Below, piece by piece: positions 35,838 to 44,984 of a DNA stretch of 64,000 nt. This DNA is from Tenacibaculum sp. 190524A02b (lineage in GTDB: Bacteria > Bacteroidota > Bacteroidia > Flavobacteriales > Flavobacteriaceae), in the NCBI RefSeq assembly GCF_964036645.1, contig NZ_OZ038525.1, positions 2,316,501-2,380,500 on the forward strand. The letters are read 5' to 3'. The notes under the pieces are model-generated. The model did no database searches. It was not told the origin of the DNA and was given only the letters and a program-made list of their open reading frames with translations. A program made the position numbers and the translations under genes. Every line of letters begins with the position of its first letter. Positions within the stretch are counted from its first letter, which is position 1.

Positions 35838-37649
35838 TTACTTCTTAATAAACTGTTGAATTCCTACTTTATTAGAATCGGTTTTTATTTTTAAAATATA
35901 TACACCTTTTATTAAGTTTGTAATATCTATTTTTTGAGTATTACTTTTTAAAACCTCTTTACCTAACATATCATAAACTAATAATTCTTTTATTGAATTT
36001 TCTGTTTTCACATTGATGTAAGTAGTTGATGGATTTGGATATACAGAAAAACCAGTCAATATATCATCATTTATAGAAGCCGTTACACAATTTTCACTAA
36101 AAGTGCTGGCTGCATCAACTTGTGTCCAATTTGTTTTACTATAAACTGCATCATCAACTTGAATACAACTTAAATTTGGTGTATTAGGTGCATATAAATC
36201 TGACATATTTGCATTCCCTCCATTTTTTAAGTTAACTGAGGTTAAGGTTGACATGTTATCCATATACAACTCATCTAATAATGGATTCTTACTTGCATCC
36301 AGTGTTGTTAATTTGTTTTTACTCACATACAACTGTTGTAAATTAGGTGCTACATTCAAGTATAATGAAGTGATGTTATTATTGGATAATTCTAACTGAA
36401 AAAGATTGTCATAACTAATTCTTGACATTATAATTGATGTTAACTTATTATCATCTAAAATTAGATTCTTTACTGCTTTATTCCATCTTACATCAATATT
36501 CGTTAATAAGTTTTTAGATATTGTTACATCCTCAAGTAATAAGTTATTTGATAAATCTATAGCGGTTAACTTATTATTATATAAGTCTAACTTAATCAAC
36601 TTTTTATTCTCACTTAAATTTATATGAGCTATACTGTTATTTATAGCTTTTAATTCTGTTAAATTTTTAAAATACTGAATTCCTTCTATTGATTTAATAT
36701 TTTTATCTTTAACATTTAAAGTAGTAACCTCACTAATATTCTTAACAGGTACAAATCCATCAACAGATCCTGTATCGTGATTTAAATCTATTAAAGCTTG
36801 TTCAAAATTATTATCAGGAATATATGCATATGAATCTGGTGTTAAATCTACTGTATAAAATGCATCCTCATTAGGCATTGCGTTTTTAATACTTGAAAAA
36901 TACAATTTATCATTATGAATTAACATTGCTAAAGAATAATTATATTCAGAAGAAGCAACAAACGTTTCGTAAGTATTATTTATAATATCATAACGGATTA
37001 TATCTCCATCATTTCTAAACTGAGCTATATATAAATAATTTCCTCTATGCACGATATCCTGTGCTTGTATTAAACTTGAAATTACTTCTTCTACATCTGT
37101 TCCTATTGAAGTATTTAAAGCTCTCTTATACAAGGAAGTTCCTTTTATGTAAAATAATGTATTATTTATAATTTTTAAGTCCTCAATACTAGTTGCATCT
37201 ACTATTTGAGTTTCTGTAGTTTGTGGGTTTTCATTAGTCATATCGTAACGGAATATTCCTTTTTCAGCACTAACTGCATACAGATAATTACCTACAAATT
37301 CAAAACCAACTGCCCTTCTTAAATCAATTACTTTTTCCGATATATTTAACTCTGTTAAAGGCCTCCTTTCAATAACATTCCCTGTATAACTGGCAAAATA
37401 TAAATAGCCATTATAAACTTTCATATCATTTTGTGATGTAGAATAGTTATAGGAAATAGGAGGTTCATTTAAATTAGTTAACTTGTAACGTTTAAAAACA
37501 TTAGCAAATGTAAAAGACGCATACAAATAGGTACCATCTGTAGCTATAGCATAAGATGAATGTGGTATATTTTTTAGCTTAGTTACTGTTTGTGCATTAA
37601 CTAAAATGCTTGCTAATAAATAAAGTGCTAGGGTAATTTTTTGTTTCAT
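35838..37649 (-). CDS. Propeller plus LRR protein with T9SS sorting domain
   Basis: The 603-residue protein has a signal peptide MKQKITLALYLLASILVNA-Q. Residues about 22-270 look like a beta-propeller (repeats of type GTYLYASFTFANVFKRYKL, NGYLYFASYTGNVIERRPL, GNYLYIAQFRNDGDIIRYD). Then comes the cap YIPDNNFEQALIDLNHDTGS, seen also at 20790, about eight LRRs (LDLYNNKLTAIDLSNN), and a C-terminal T9SS domain starting GFSVYPNPSTTYINVK. It is a predicted outer-surface or released protein. Its promoter carries the ATCACCCTTTTAGT box and it is divergent from the sensor kinase. Confidence 0.88.
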   Translation of the reverse strand: MKQKITLALYLLASILVNAQTVTKLKNIPHSSYAIATDGTYLYASFTFANVFKRYKLTNLNEPPISYNYSTSQNDMKVYNGYLYFASYTGNVIERRPLTELNISEKVIDLRRAVGFEFVGNYLYAVSAEKGIFRYDMTNENPQTTETQIVDATSIEDLKIINNTLFYIKGTSLYKRALNTSIGTDVEEVISSLIQAQDIVHRGNYLYIAQFRNDGDIIRYDIINNTYETFVASSEYNYSLAMLIHNDKLYFSSIKNAMPNEDAFYTVDLTPDSYAYIPDNNFEQALIDLNHDTGSVDGFVPVKNISEVTTLNVKDKNIKSIEGIQYFKNLTELKAINNSIAHINLSENKKLIKLDLYNNKLTAIDLSNNLLLEDVTISKNLLTNIDVRWNKAVKNLILDDNKLTSIIMSRISYDNLFQLELSNNNITSLYLNVAPNLQQLYVSKNKLTTLDASKNPLLDELYMDNMSTLTSVNLKNGGNANMSDLYAPNTPNLSCIQVDDAVYSKTNWTQVDAASTFSENCVTASINDDILTGFSVYPNPSTTYINVKTENSIKELLVYDMLGKEVLKSNTQKIDITNLIKGVYILKIKTDSNKVGIQQFIKK

Positions 37650-37671
37650 TTTTTTACTTTTTATTAAGCCA

Positions 37672-37719
37672 CAAAATTATTTTACCTTAAATAATTATAC
37701 TTCACACTAAAAGGGTGAT
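37672..37719 (-). promoter_or_regulatory. Promoter with shared ATCACCCTTTTAGT box (copy 2)
   Basis: On the minus strand the box (37706-37719) lies 26 nt upstream of TAATTTTG (37672-37679), identical in box, spacing and -7 to 32428-32475. The box is also only 46 nt upstream of the divergent kinase start, so it could control both directions. Confidence 0.65.
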
Positions 37720-37765
37720 ATTTTTAACCTAATATTTACAGATATTTGCAATACATTTAATTTGA

Positions 37766-40648
37766 ATGTTTAAAGTACCCCTAACATATTATCCTAAACT
37801 ATCTGTTCTTTTATGGTTCGCTTGTTTTTTTACTATATATGCACAAAACAATGTATATAAGCATTACACTACAGAAGAAGGACTACCACATGATATAACC
37901 TATCAAATAATACAAGATTCACAAGGGTATATCTGGATTGGTACGGATGATGGTTTGGTTAAGTTTAACGGAAAAACGTTTCTTGTTTATGGTAGTGAAA
38001 AAGGCTTAAAATCTAATTACGTAATTGATATCATAGAAGATGTTCCTAATAAGCAATTTTTAATAGCTACTTGGGGAAGAGGTATTCATATTTTAAAAAA
38101 CGATAGTATTTATAAAAACGAATCCTCTGCTACTGACTACTCAAAAATTAATAAAATTTATAAATTAAATGATTCTTTAGTTTACGGAGATAGTGGTAAT
38201 AGTAAACAGGTGTTTTACAATATTAAAAAGCATCAGATAAATGTTAAACATGTTGGATATGATCATGATACTTTACTAGTAAAATCTAAGGTTGATTTTA
38301 AAAAGATTCTTCGTGATACGCATCAAAATTTTATTAACGACACACTTTATTTACATCACTCTGAGCTAAACATTGCAACTAAAGATCAACTAAAAGGTGT
38401 TTATGCTTTTGAAAATTTCAGCTATAAAAAAATAAACCTTAAAAAGTTAAACAATAAATACGTTCATTCACTTACTAAAGATAATGGTTATTTTATAGCT
38501 GCTTCCTATAACCATCTTTTCTTTTATGACGGTTCTAAGTTTCTTGAAAAAAGAATCTTACAGCTCCCAGAAGGGAAAATTATTCAAATGCAACTATTTA
38601 AAAGTCAATTATATTTTGTATTTATTAATAAAGCTAACGGATTAAGAGAACTGTACTGTTATAACATTTACAATAATTTTCTTACCAATATTTCTCAAAA
38701 ACTAGCTATTAAAAGTTCTATTTCTGACTTCCTTTTTGATAAAGATGCTAATTTGTGGCTTACAACTTATGGAAGTGGTGTGTACCAAATACTTCACACT
38801 AATAATGCCTTTTATGGAAAGAATTATTTTATAAATCCAGATTTAAGGGATATTGCTTTTCATGATAATGGAATTATTTCCATAGCTCCTAATATTATTT
38901 ATAGTATTCAAAACGATACTTTAATTAATTCTAAACGTATTCCTTTTCATACAGAAACATTTCAGCTTCTTAAAAATCAAGAAATCGACGTTATTGTTCC
39001 TAATAAAATTAATGGAAGTTATCAGGATCGATGGAACAATTATGTTTTAAGAAATAAAAATTTTAAAGCATTTAACTTTTCTTTTAAAGGAGTAAATATT
39101 TATTTAACTGATTATTCGTATACCATAAAAAAAGAAGGTCGTATTATCAATAAAGGTGTATTTCATAATGTTTACGGTTCTTATTTATTAAATGCTATAC
39201 AAGACAAAGAATACATCTACGCCTTATTTGGTAGATTAGGAATTTACCGATTAAATGTACTTACAGGTGAAGTAATACAGTGGAATGAAACCATGGGTAT
39301 TAATGCCAATATGTTCACAGATTTGGTTATTCACAATCAAACATATTGGGTAGGCACCAATTCAGGAGTTTATAAAATAAACTCTTTAAAGAAGAATCAT
39401 TACACTACTAATCATGGATTATTAAGTAACCATGTTAATGATCTTTTTATAGATAAATTTGGTGTATTGTGGACTGCCACACAAAAAGGATTAAATGTTT
39501 TAAAGAAAACTACTTTTTATAGTGTTGATAAAAACTTAGGTCAAGAATCTTCTTCTGTAAAAAAAATAGTTGAACATAACGATTATATATATGCTGTAGG
39601 AAACAAAGGGTTATTTAAATATGATAACTTGTACCCTTTTAATAACTTAACCAATACCACTTTAAAAGTTTCACAGCAAAACACTCAGTTTACAATAGCT
39701 CCTATCAACTTTGTAAATCCTAATACATTAAAAATTCAATATCAATTAAATAAAGATACTTGGGCTACTTTATTAAATGAAAAAATAAGTTTCAAAAACC
39801 TTGCTCAAGATAACTATCAAGTTGTTTTTAGATATAAAGACGGACTCAGTAACTGGATTTATACCAAACCTTATTATTTTAAAATTGTATATCCTTGGCA
39901 TCAACAATTATGGTTTTATACACTGCTTATTGTTTTAGGAGCTGGTACTATAGTTTTATTGATATACAACCAACTCTTAAAGTCTAGAAAAAAGAATAAA
40001 ATTTTTCAACAAACTTTACTGGAAAGAGAAAAGTTACAAGAAGATTTAAAAAATGTCCGCCACCAAATAGCGCAAGATTTCCATGATGATTTAGGAAACA
40101 AATTAGCTAGTATATCCATGTTATCTAACTTATCTTTAAAGAAAACAACCAAAGAAAGTAATTTATACCCTAGTTTACATCAAATTAATAAAGATGCAAA
40201 CTTTTTATATGCAGGCATGCGTGATTTTGTTTGGTCTTTAGACTATAAAAACAACGAGTTAAAGGAGGTACAACTCTATTTAAATGACTTTGGTGAAAAA
40301 TTATTTGAATTTTCAAATATTAACTTTAAAAGTAGTAACAATGTTTCTAAATTAGAAGTAACCTTACCTCATTATTGGAACAAACAATTGGTTTTAGTTT
40401 TTAAAGAAGCTATGACTAATACTTTAAAACATAGTAAAGCTACTGAAGTAGTATTTTCTGTAAACTTGAAGAATGCTATTTTAGAAATTAAACTTGAAGA
40501 CAATGGTATTGGATATGATATCAATACCGTAGGAAGAAAAAACGGCTTACGAAATATGAAAGAAAGAATTGAATTTATTAACGGTGAATTAAACTTTACA
40601 AACCATAATGGTTTTGGGGTATATTTTAAGGGAAAAATTAACAAGTAA
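37766..40648 (+). CDS. Sensor histidine kinase with reg_prop propeller
   Basis: The 960-residue protein has a signal or membrane anchor (LLWFACFFTIYA-Q). Two-component-regulator propeller repeats follow (GLPHDITYQIIQDSQGYIWI, GTDDGLVKFNG; GLLSNHVNDLFIDKFGVLWT), then a Y_Y_Y-like domain (about 640-705), a membrane helix (LLIVLGAGTIVLLIYN), a HisKA_3 helix with QDFHDDLGNKLASISML (phosphoacceptor His773), and a HATPase with EDNGIGYDINT and GLRNMKERIEFINGEL. The sensor part is periplasmic and the kinase cytosolic. It lacks the fused receiver and AraC domains of the large hybrid sensors; the partner regulator starts 2 nt later. Confidence 0.92.
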   Translation: MFKVPLTYYPKLSVLLWFACFFTIYAQNNVYKHYTTEEGLPHDITYQIIQDSQGYIWIGTDDGLVKFNGKTFLVYGSEKGLKSNYVIDIIEDVPNKQFLIATWGRGIHILKNDSIYKNESSATDYSKINKIYKLNDSLVYGDSGNSKQVFYNIKKHQINVKHVGYDHDTLLVKSKVDFKKILRDTHQNFINDTLYLHHSELNIATKDQLKGVYAFENFSYKKINLKKLNNKYVHSLTKDNGYFIAASYNHLFFYDGSKFLEKRILQLPEGKIIQMQLFKSQLYFVFINKANGLRELYCYNIYNNFLTNISQKLAIKSSISDFLFDKDANLWLTTYGSGVYQILHTNNAFYGKNYFINPDLRDIAFHDNGIISIAPNIIYSIQNDTLINSKRIPFHTETFQLLKNQEIDVIVPNKINGSYQDRWNNYVLRNKNFKAFNFSFKGVNIYLTDYSYTIKKEGRIINKGVFHNVYGSYLLNAIQDKEYIYALFGRLGIYRLNVLTGEVIQWNETMGINANMFTDLVIHNQTYWVGTNSGVYKINSLKKNHYTTNHGLLSNHVNDLFIDKFGVLWTATQKGLNVLKKTTFYSVDKNLGQESSSVKKIVEHNDYIYAVGNKGLFKYDNLYPFNNLTNTTLKVSQQNTQFTIAPINFVNPNTLKIQYQLNKDTWATLLNEKISFKNLAQDNYQVVFRYKDGLSNWIYTKPYYFKIVYPWHQQLWFYTLLIVLGAGTIVLLIYNQLLKSRKKNKIFQQTLLEREKLQEDLKNVRHQIAQDFHDDLGNKLASISMLSNLSLKKTTKESNLYPSLHQINKDANFLYAGMRDFVWSLDYKNNELKEVQLYLNDFGEKLFEFSNINFKSSNNVSKLEVTLPHYWNKQLVLVFKEAMTNTLKHSKATEVVFSVNLKNAILEIKLEDNGIGYDINTVGRKNGLRNMKERIEFINGELNFTNHNGFGVYFKGKINK

Positions 40649-40650
40649 GA

Positions 40651-41262
40651 ATGAAAAATGTAGTCATTATTGAAGATAACGAAAGCCTTTTGTTTTCGTT
40701 TAAAGAAATTATAAACACTTCTGAAGATTTTAATGTATTAGGTGCTTTTACCAATTGTGAAGATGCTCTTATATTTTGTAAAAAGAAAAAGCCGGATATT
40801 ATTTTAATTGACATTAAGCTACCAGGTATTAACGGTATTGAAGGAATAAGAAGGTTTCACCATCAAAATCCAAATGCTAAAAGTGTGGTAATTTCTGTTT
40901 ATGAAGATTCTGATTATATTTTTGATGCTTTGTCTGCAGGTGCTATTGGCTACCTTACTAAAAATACCAGTCCTGAAGAATTAATTAATGCTTTACAACA
41001 AATAAAATACGGAGGTTCACCTATGAGCGGTAATATTGCTCGAAAAGTAATCGCTTATTTTCAAGTTCCAAAACAACAAGGGCTAACACCAAGGGAAAAT
41101 GATGTGGTAAAACTTTTAGCAAAAGGAAAAAGTTATGCCATTATTGCTGAAGAATTAAACTTATCTGTTAACACCATAAAAACACATGCTCGTAATATTT
41201 ATGAGAAGTTGCATATTAGCAAACGTGAAGAACTGATTAAAAAGTTGAATCATGATATGTGA
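40651..41262 (+). CDS. NarL/LuxR-family response regulator
   Basis: The 203-residue protein has a receiver domain (residues 1-120; acidic pocket IIEDNE, phosphoacceptor Asp54 in ILIDIKLPGINGIEG, conserved Lys in GYLTKNTSPEEL) and a C-terminal LuxR-type HTH (LTPRENDVVKLLAKGKSYAI, LNLSVNTIKTHARNIYEKLH). It follows the kinase after 2 nt, so it is its cognate regulator. The targets are not shown by sequence. The repeated box at 32462 and 37706 is a plausible site but this is inference. Confidence 0.93.
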   Translation: MKNVVIIEDNESLLFSFKEIINTSEDFNVLGAFTNCEDALIFCKKKKPDIILIDIKLPGINGIEGIRRFHHQNPNAKSVVISVYEDSDYIFDALSAGAIGYLTKNTSPEELINALQQIKYGGSPMSGNIARKVIAYFQVPKQQGLTPRENDVVKLLAKGKSYAIIAEELNLSVNTIKTHARNIYEKLHISKREELIKKLNHDM

Positions 41263-41298
41263 TGGGTTTTAAAATAAAACTACTTATTTAATCTATAT

Positions 41299-41327
41299 AC
41301 TCGGATTCAACTTAATTCAATCCGAGT
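41299..41327. terminator. Hairpin between convergent genes
   Basis: ACTCGGATT pairs with AATCCGAGT around an 11-nt loop, 37 nt after the response-regulator stop. T-tracts are weak. Confidence 0.5.
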
Positions 41328-41338
41328 CTGTTTACTTA

Positions 41339-42067
41339 TTATAAAGATTGTAACGAGCTTCTTTCTACTTTTTCCATTCTAGCATACAGTATTTCTTCGT
41401 TCACATGTAAAAGGTTTATTAAGTTCAGTGCTATAAATATAGCTACTCCAATAGCGCCTTCTTCATTATCACTGAACTCAACTTGTAAGCCAACATTATT
41501 CGCATGGTCATCACTTGAAACTCCTTCAACATCATTCCAAGTACCAAAAGTTGCTGTTTCCGTTACTGCTTTTAAAAAAAACAACGAATCTGATTTACTT
41601 AAAGGCAACATCATTGTTACAATTTCTTCTTGTGTACGAGTCAAATTAACATTTATTGTTTCATCTCCATATAAAGCTACGTAAAGCATGTCTCTTGCCT
41701 CTTCAAGTAACTCCTCTCCTTTTTTTGATCTTTGATAAGACTCAATAGTCGCTAATCCCATATGTGGTGCATTTAAAAGGAGCCCTGTTTCTTCTAACGC
41801 TGTTCTGCTAATAGTTTTATAAACATTAATAAAATTTTCTATTGTTTGGTCATTATATCCTTTTTTACGAATTCGAGCTATGCGATTTTTTATATTTTCT
41901 AGTTTATGCTTTTGCTCATTAAGACTATGCCTTTCACAGGTTAAATAAATAATCTGATCAATAAGCCATTCTTTATCTTTCTTTTCCAACTCCGAACGGA
42001 TTTTTGCCTCCAATTGAGGAAATAAATCGTCTTGTGCCTTTTTTATAATACTACTTATGTTATCCAT
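41339..42067 (-). CDS. Hypothetical cytosolic protein (242 aa)
   Basis: No signal peptide or membrane segment. The N-terminal 75 residues are charged helix (IIKKAQDDLFPQLEAKIRSE, LNEQKHKLENIKNRIARIRK). A middle helical part follows (SRTALEETGLLLNAPHMGLA), then a mixed C-terminal domain with ATFGTWNDVEGVSSDDHANN. I do not recognise the family. It stands alone and converges on the response regulator gene. Confidence 0.7.
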   Translation of the reverse strand: MDNISSIIKKAQDDLFPQLEAKIRSELEKKDKEWLIDQIIYLTCERHSLNEQKHKLENIKNRIARIRKKGYNDQTIENFINVYKTISRTALEETGLLLNAPHMGLATIESYQRSKKGEELLEEARDMLYVALYGDETINVNLTRTQEEIVTMMLPLSKSDSLFFLKAVTETATFGTWNDVEGVSSDDHANNVGLQVEFSDNEEGAIGVAIFIALNLINLLHVNEEILYARMEKVERSSLQSL

Positions 42068-42182
42068 ATTTCTTCAAATTATTGGTGTTTTTTACAATTT
42101 ATGCTACTGATTTTAGTAACACACTAACGTAGCTATAATAATACTTTTTGATGAAAACTAATAAATCATCTAACAACTCTTG

Positions 42183-42665
42183 TCAATTACATTTCTTTAA
42201 CCGTTCTGCTCCATGCAAACTATTAAAAGTTAACATTAAAAAGGTTAATGATAAAAACTCAAAAGTTACTCTAATCCAATGCCAATTTGCCCATGTATTT
42301 AATACGCTTTTTAATTGATCAGCATTAAAAACTGCCTTGTAGAATTGTTGATTGGTTTCTTTAAAGTAAACATAGAAAAGTGTGATTACTAAAACTGAAA
42401 AAAAAGTTGAAATAACCGCATATTTTAAAGCTTGAGATTTGTTAAAAAAGCAATATATACTCATACTTAAAGGAATTAGTACTGCTATAATTGTTAAAAC
42501 CGAATAAAATTGTCCTATTATTGGACCAAAAGCAGTGTAATAGTTATAAAACTCTGTTTTAGATAAGGTTTTCCAATACGGAACTAACAAACAACCTTCC
42601 GTGATTTGACTCCCTAAAAAAATAGAAAAAACAGAAATACATAAAAACATTGGTATTGATTTCAT
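42183..42665 (-). CDS. Four-helix membrane protein, DUF1772-like
   Basis: The 160-residue protein has four predicted membrane segments (starting near residues 7, 52, 84 and 132). The W-x-x-W-H-x-x-R pattern in NTWANWHWIRVTFEFLSL, with an early Gly/Pro loop (EGCLLVPYWKTL), fits the DUF1772 (anthrone-oxygenase-like) family, whose biochemical role in bacteria is unclear. Assignment is moderate. No neighbour suggests a pathway. Confidence 0.6.
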   Translation of the reverse strand: MKSIPMFLCISVFSIFLGSQITEGCLLVPYWKTLSKTEFYNYYTAFGPIIGQFYSVLTIIAVLIPLSMSIYCFFNKSQALKYAVISTFFSVLVITLFYVYFKETNQQFYKAVFNADQLKSVLNTWANWHWIRVTFEFLSLTFLMLTFNSLHGAERLKKCN

Positions 42666-42818
42666 TTCGTATCATTTTGAGTTTATCTCAAATTTCATCA
42701 CTATCCAACTGTTGTACATTTACATATGTAAAGAAAATCAGGAGTTGTTAAATACTCCTTGAAATGTTCTTTATTAAGTTTTAAAAAAAACAAACTAATC
42801 GTTTTAGAAAACAGAAAT

Positions 42819-44786
42819 TTATTTTACCACTAGTTTTTTAACTATTGATTTATTTTCCGACTTAATTTTAATGACATAAATTCCACTAGCTAAATTTAAA
42901 TTTAATTTACCATTAGCCTTGACTGTTTTATAAAGTTTCTTTCCTCCCAAAGAAAACACCTCTATTTTAGCAACATCTTTAAGTCCATAAATTTGAATAC
43001 TATTTCTGGTTGGGTTTGGAAATATGCTTATTTGAGGTAAATTATCCTCAACAATACTTAAAGGTTGTCCCCACTCATCTCCAGCTTGAGTACCCCAAAT
43101 ATATTCGACCAAATCTGGATGATCAATAAAAGGATTTCGGTTAAATTGCCATTTATATACCACATTATTTCTGTTCATTTCAAAGTCATCAGGAGGATCA
43201 TTTCGATGCCAATTTAATAAGGTTGCTAAATCTCCTAATTGTCCAACCGTACTAGGAAAACCGTTAACTACTTTCAATCCGTTATAACGAATTTCCATAA
43301 ACAAAACGCTTCGTGCTACATCACCATAAAAGCTACCTAAAGTACCGGTAGGTCCGTTATATTGTCCATAATGTTGGTTTCCTCTGGAACTGTTTTCTGG
43401 CCCATCTGCCACACGTAATGCATGTGCATCAGAATTTCCATGGCGAAGTGAATCTGCTTTAGTTGTCCAAAACTTATCAATTCCGTCTGCTATATCATCT
43501 TTATCAATGTCATGAAAACCTCCACGAGATCTAGGAAAAGTATGCTCTCTATTCCACTTACCATTATTATTTGAATCCATTTGCAAATCTAACTTAGCCC
43601 TACTTTTCTCTGTATATACTAGCCAAACTTCATTACTATTTAAAGGATTTTGATCAGCTTCTTTTAAAATATCAATAACATCAGCATATGTTTGTGCTCG
43701 TACAATATTCGGATTAGCAATAATATTTTGCAATGCGTTACGTAATTCATCACCTGACAAACCATTCAAATTATCATAATATCCACTAGGTTCTGTACTC
43801 TTTACAATACCAAACGTTGGGTTTATTGGTGTTCCCCAACCTGCTACTGTAAAATCATTGTCTACAACTCTTACTATTAAATTATTATTGTAAGGAATTA
43901 CTGTAGCTGGCAAATTAAAAAACCGAATTTGTAATTCTTCATCACCTTCATTATCTGAATCATCAATAAGTGTTATTGTTGTTGTTATTGAATTTTGACC
44001 ATTCGGAATGGTAAGCGAGGTAACACCTGTATAATCTGAATTATTAAAAGTCCCATTATTGAGCATTATATCAAAATTAAGGTCGGTAGTTACATTTACA
44101 TCAGAAGTAATGGTAATATCAAAACTTGCTCCTTCTGTGTATTGCTTCATAACTGTTGACATAGTTAATGTATTGATTACAACACCTCCTCCATCGTTTA
44201 ATGCTCTTGGTGTTGGTGTTGCAGCCTTATATGAAACATTATTATCCATATCTACAAAACGTTGAATAGAGTTTGTGTTATTACTAGAGCCTTCATTGAT
44301 TTGCTCACTTACTCCCAAAAGCGTCATTAATCCAGTATCATCTGAATCACTAGTATCATAGACTAACGCATCAATCAAATTTGTTGTTGTAGCTAAAGTT
44401 CCTTCGGGAAAATCAAAGTCATTTGCTTTGTAAATTGCTACTGCATCTGCCCCATTTTGAATGACATTTGCAGAAATTAAACGCTGCGGAAAAGGGGCAA
44501 CATTATCACTTCCTATAAGTAAAAGTCCATTTACATCTGTAGTAAGGCCGTCCAAATCAATTGCAAAATAACTACTATCTGCACCACTTGTTGAACCGTT
44601 AAAAAAAACAAGAACATACCCTTCTAAATCAAAATTAGGTATATCAGATTTTAGCTCTATAAATTCTTTATCATCTACACCTGGTGTATCACAATCTAAT
44701 TCATTTATAACCACCTGACCAATTGAAAGCTCACTAATTATTAATAAGAACAGTAAAAGTGGTAATTTAATTCTAGTTTTATCCAT
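42819..44786 (-). CDS. Secreted endonuclease I with LTD and Calx-beta domains, T9SS cargo
   Basis: The 655-residue protein has a signal peptide (to residue 23, LLLFLLIISELSIG-Q). A lamin-tail-like domain comes first (about 24-195; VVINELDCDTPGVDDKEFIE), then a Calx-beta-type domain (about 205-310; ITTTITLIDDSDNEGDEELQ). The endonuclease I domain (about 320-575) has the active-site region NREHTFPRSRG, SDAHALRVADGPENSSRGN, DVARSVLFMEIRYNG. The C-terminal T9SS sorting domain begins IFPNPTRNSIQIYG. It is predicted to degrade DNA outside the cell, for nutrient scavenging or biofilm turnover. Confidence 0.9.
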   Translation of the reverse strand: MDKTRIKLPLLLFLLIISELSIGQVVINELDCDTPGVDDKEFIELKSDIPNFDLEGYVLVFFNGSTSGADSSYFAIDLDGLTTDVNGLLLIGSDNVAPFPQRLISANVIQNGADAVAIYKANDFDFPEGTLATTTNLIDALVYDTSDSDDTGLMTLLGVSEQINEGSSNNTNSIQRFVDMDNNVSYKAATPTPRALNDGGGVVINTLTMSTVMKQYTEGASFDITITSDVNVTTDLNFDIMLNNGTFNNSDYTGVTSLTIPNGQNSITTTITLIDDSDNEGDEELQIRFFNLPATVIPYNNNLIVRVVDNDFTVAGWGTPINPTFGIVKSTEPSGYYDNLNGLSGDELRNALQNIIANPNIVRAQTYADVIDILKEADQNPLNSNEVWLVYTEKSRAKLDLQMDSNNNGKWNREHTFPRSRGGFHDIDKDDIADGIDKFWTTKADSLRHGNSDAHALRVADGPENSSRGNQHYGQYNGPTGTLGSFYGDVARSVLFMEIRYNGLKVVNGFPSTVGQLGDLATLLNWHRNDPPDDFEMNRNNVVYKWQFNRNPFIDHPDLVEYIWGTQAGDEWGQPLSIVEDNLPQISIFPNPTRNSIQIYGLKDVAKIEVFSLGGKKLYKTVKANGKLNLNLASGIYVIKIKSENKSIVKKLVVK

Positions 44787-44984
44787 TTCTATATTTTATC
44801 AAATCTCTACAAATCAACAACAAAGATACATTGATATAGGCTTTATCAAGTATTGTTTTTATTAGACTACAAATTTAACCACTACCCATCTATTTACAAA
44901 CGGATATGTGTAAAGAAAAAGACAAGTCTTTTTAATTCTATTTAATCTAGCATTTTAAAAAGTAATACTTTAACTATTTAACAT

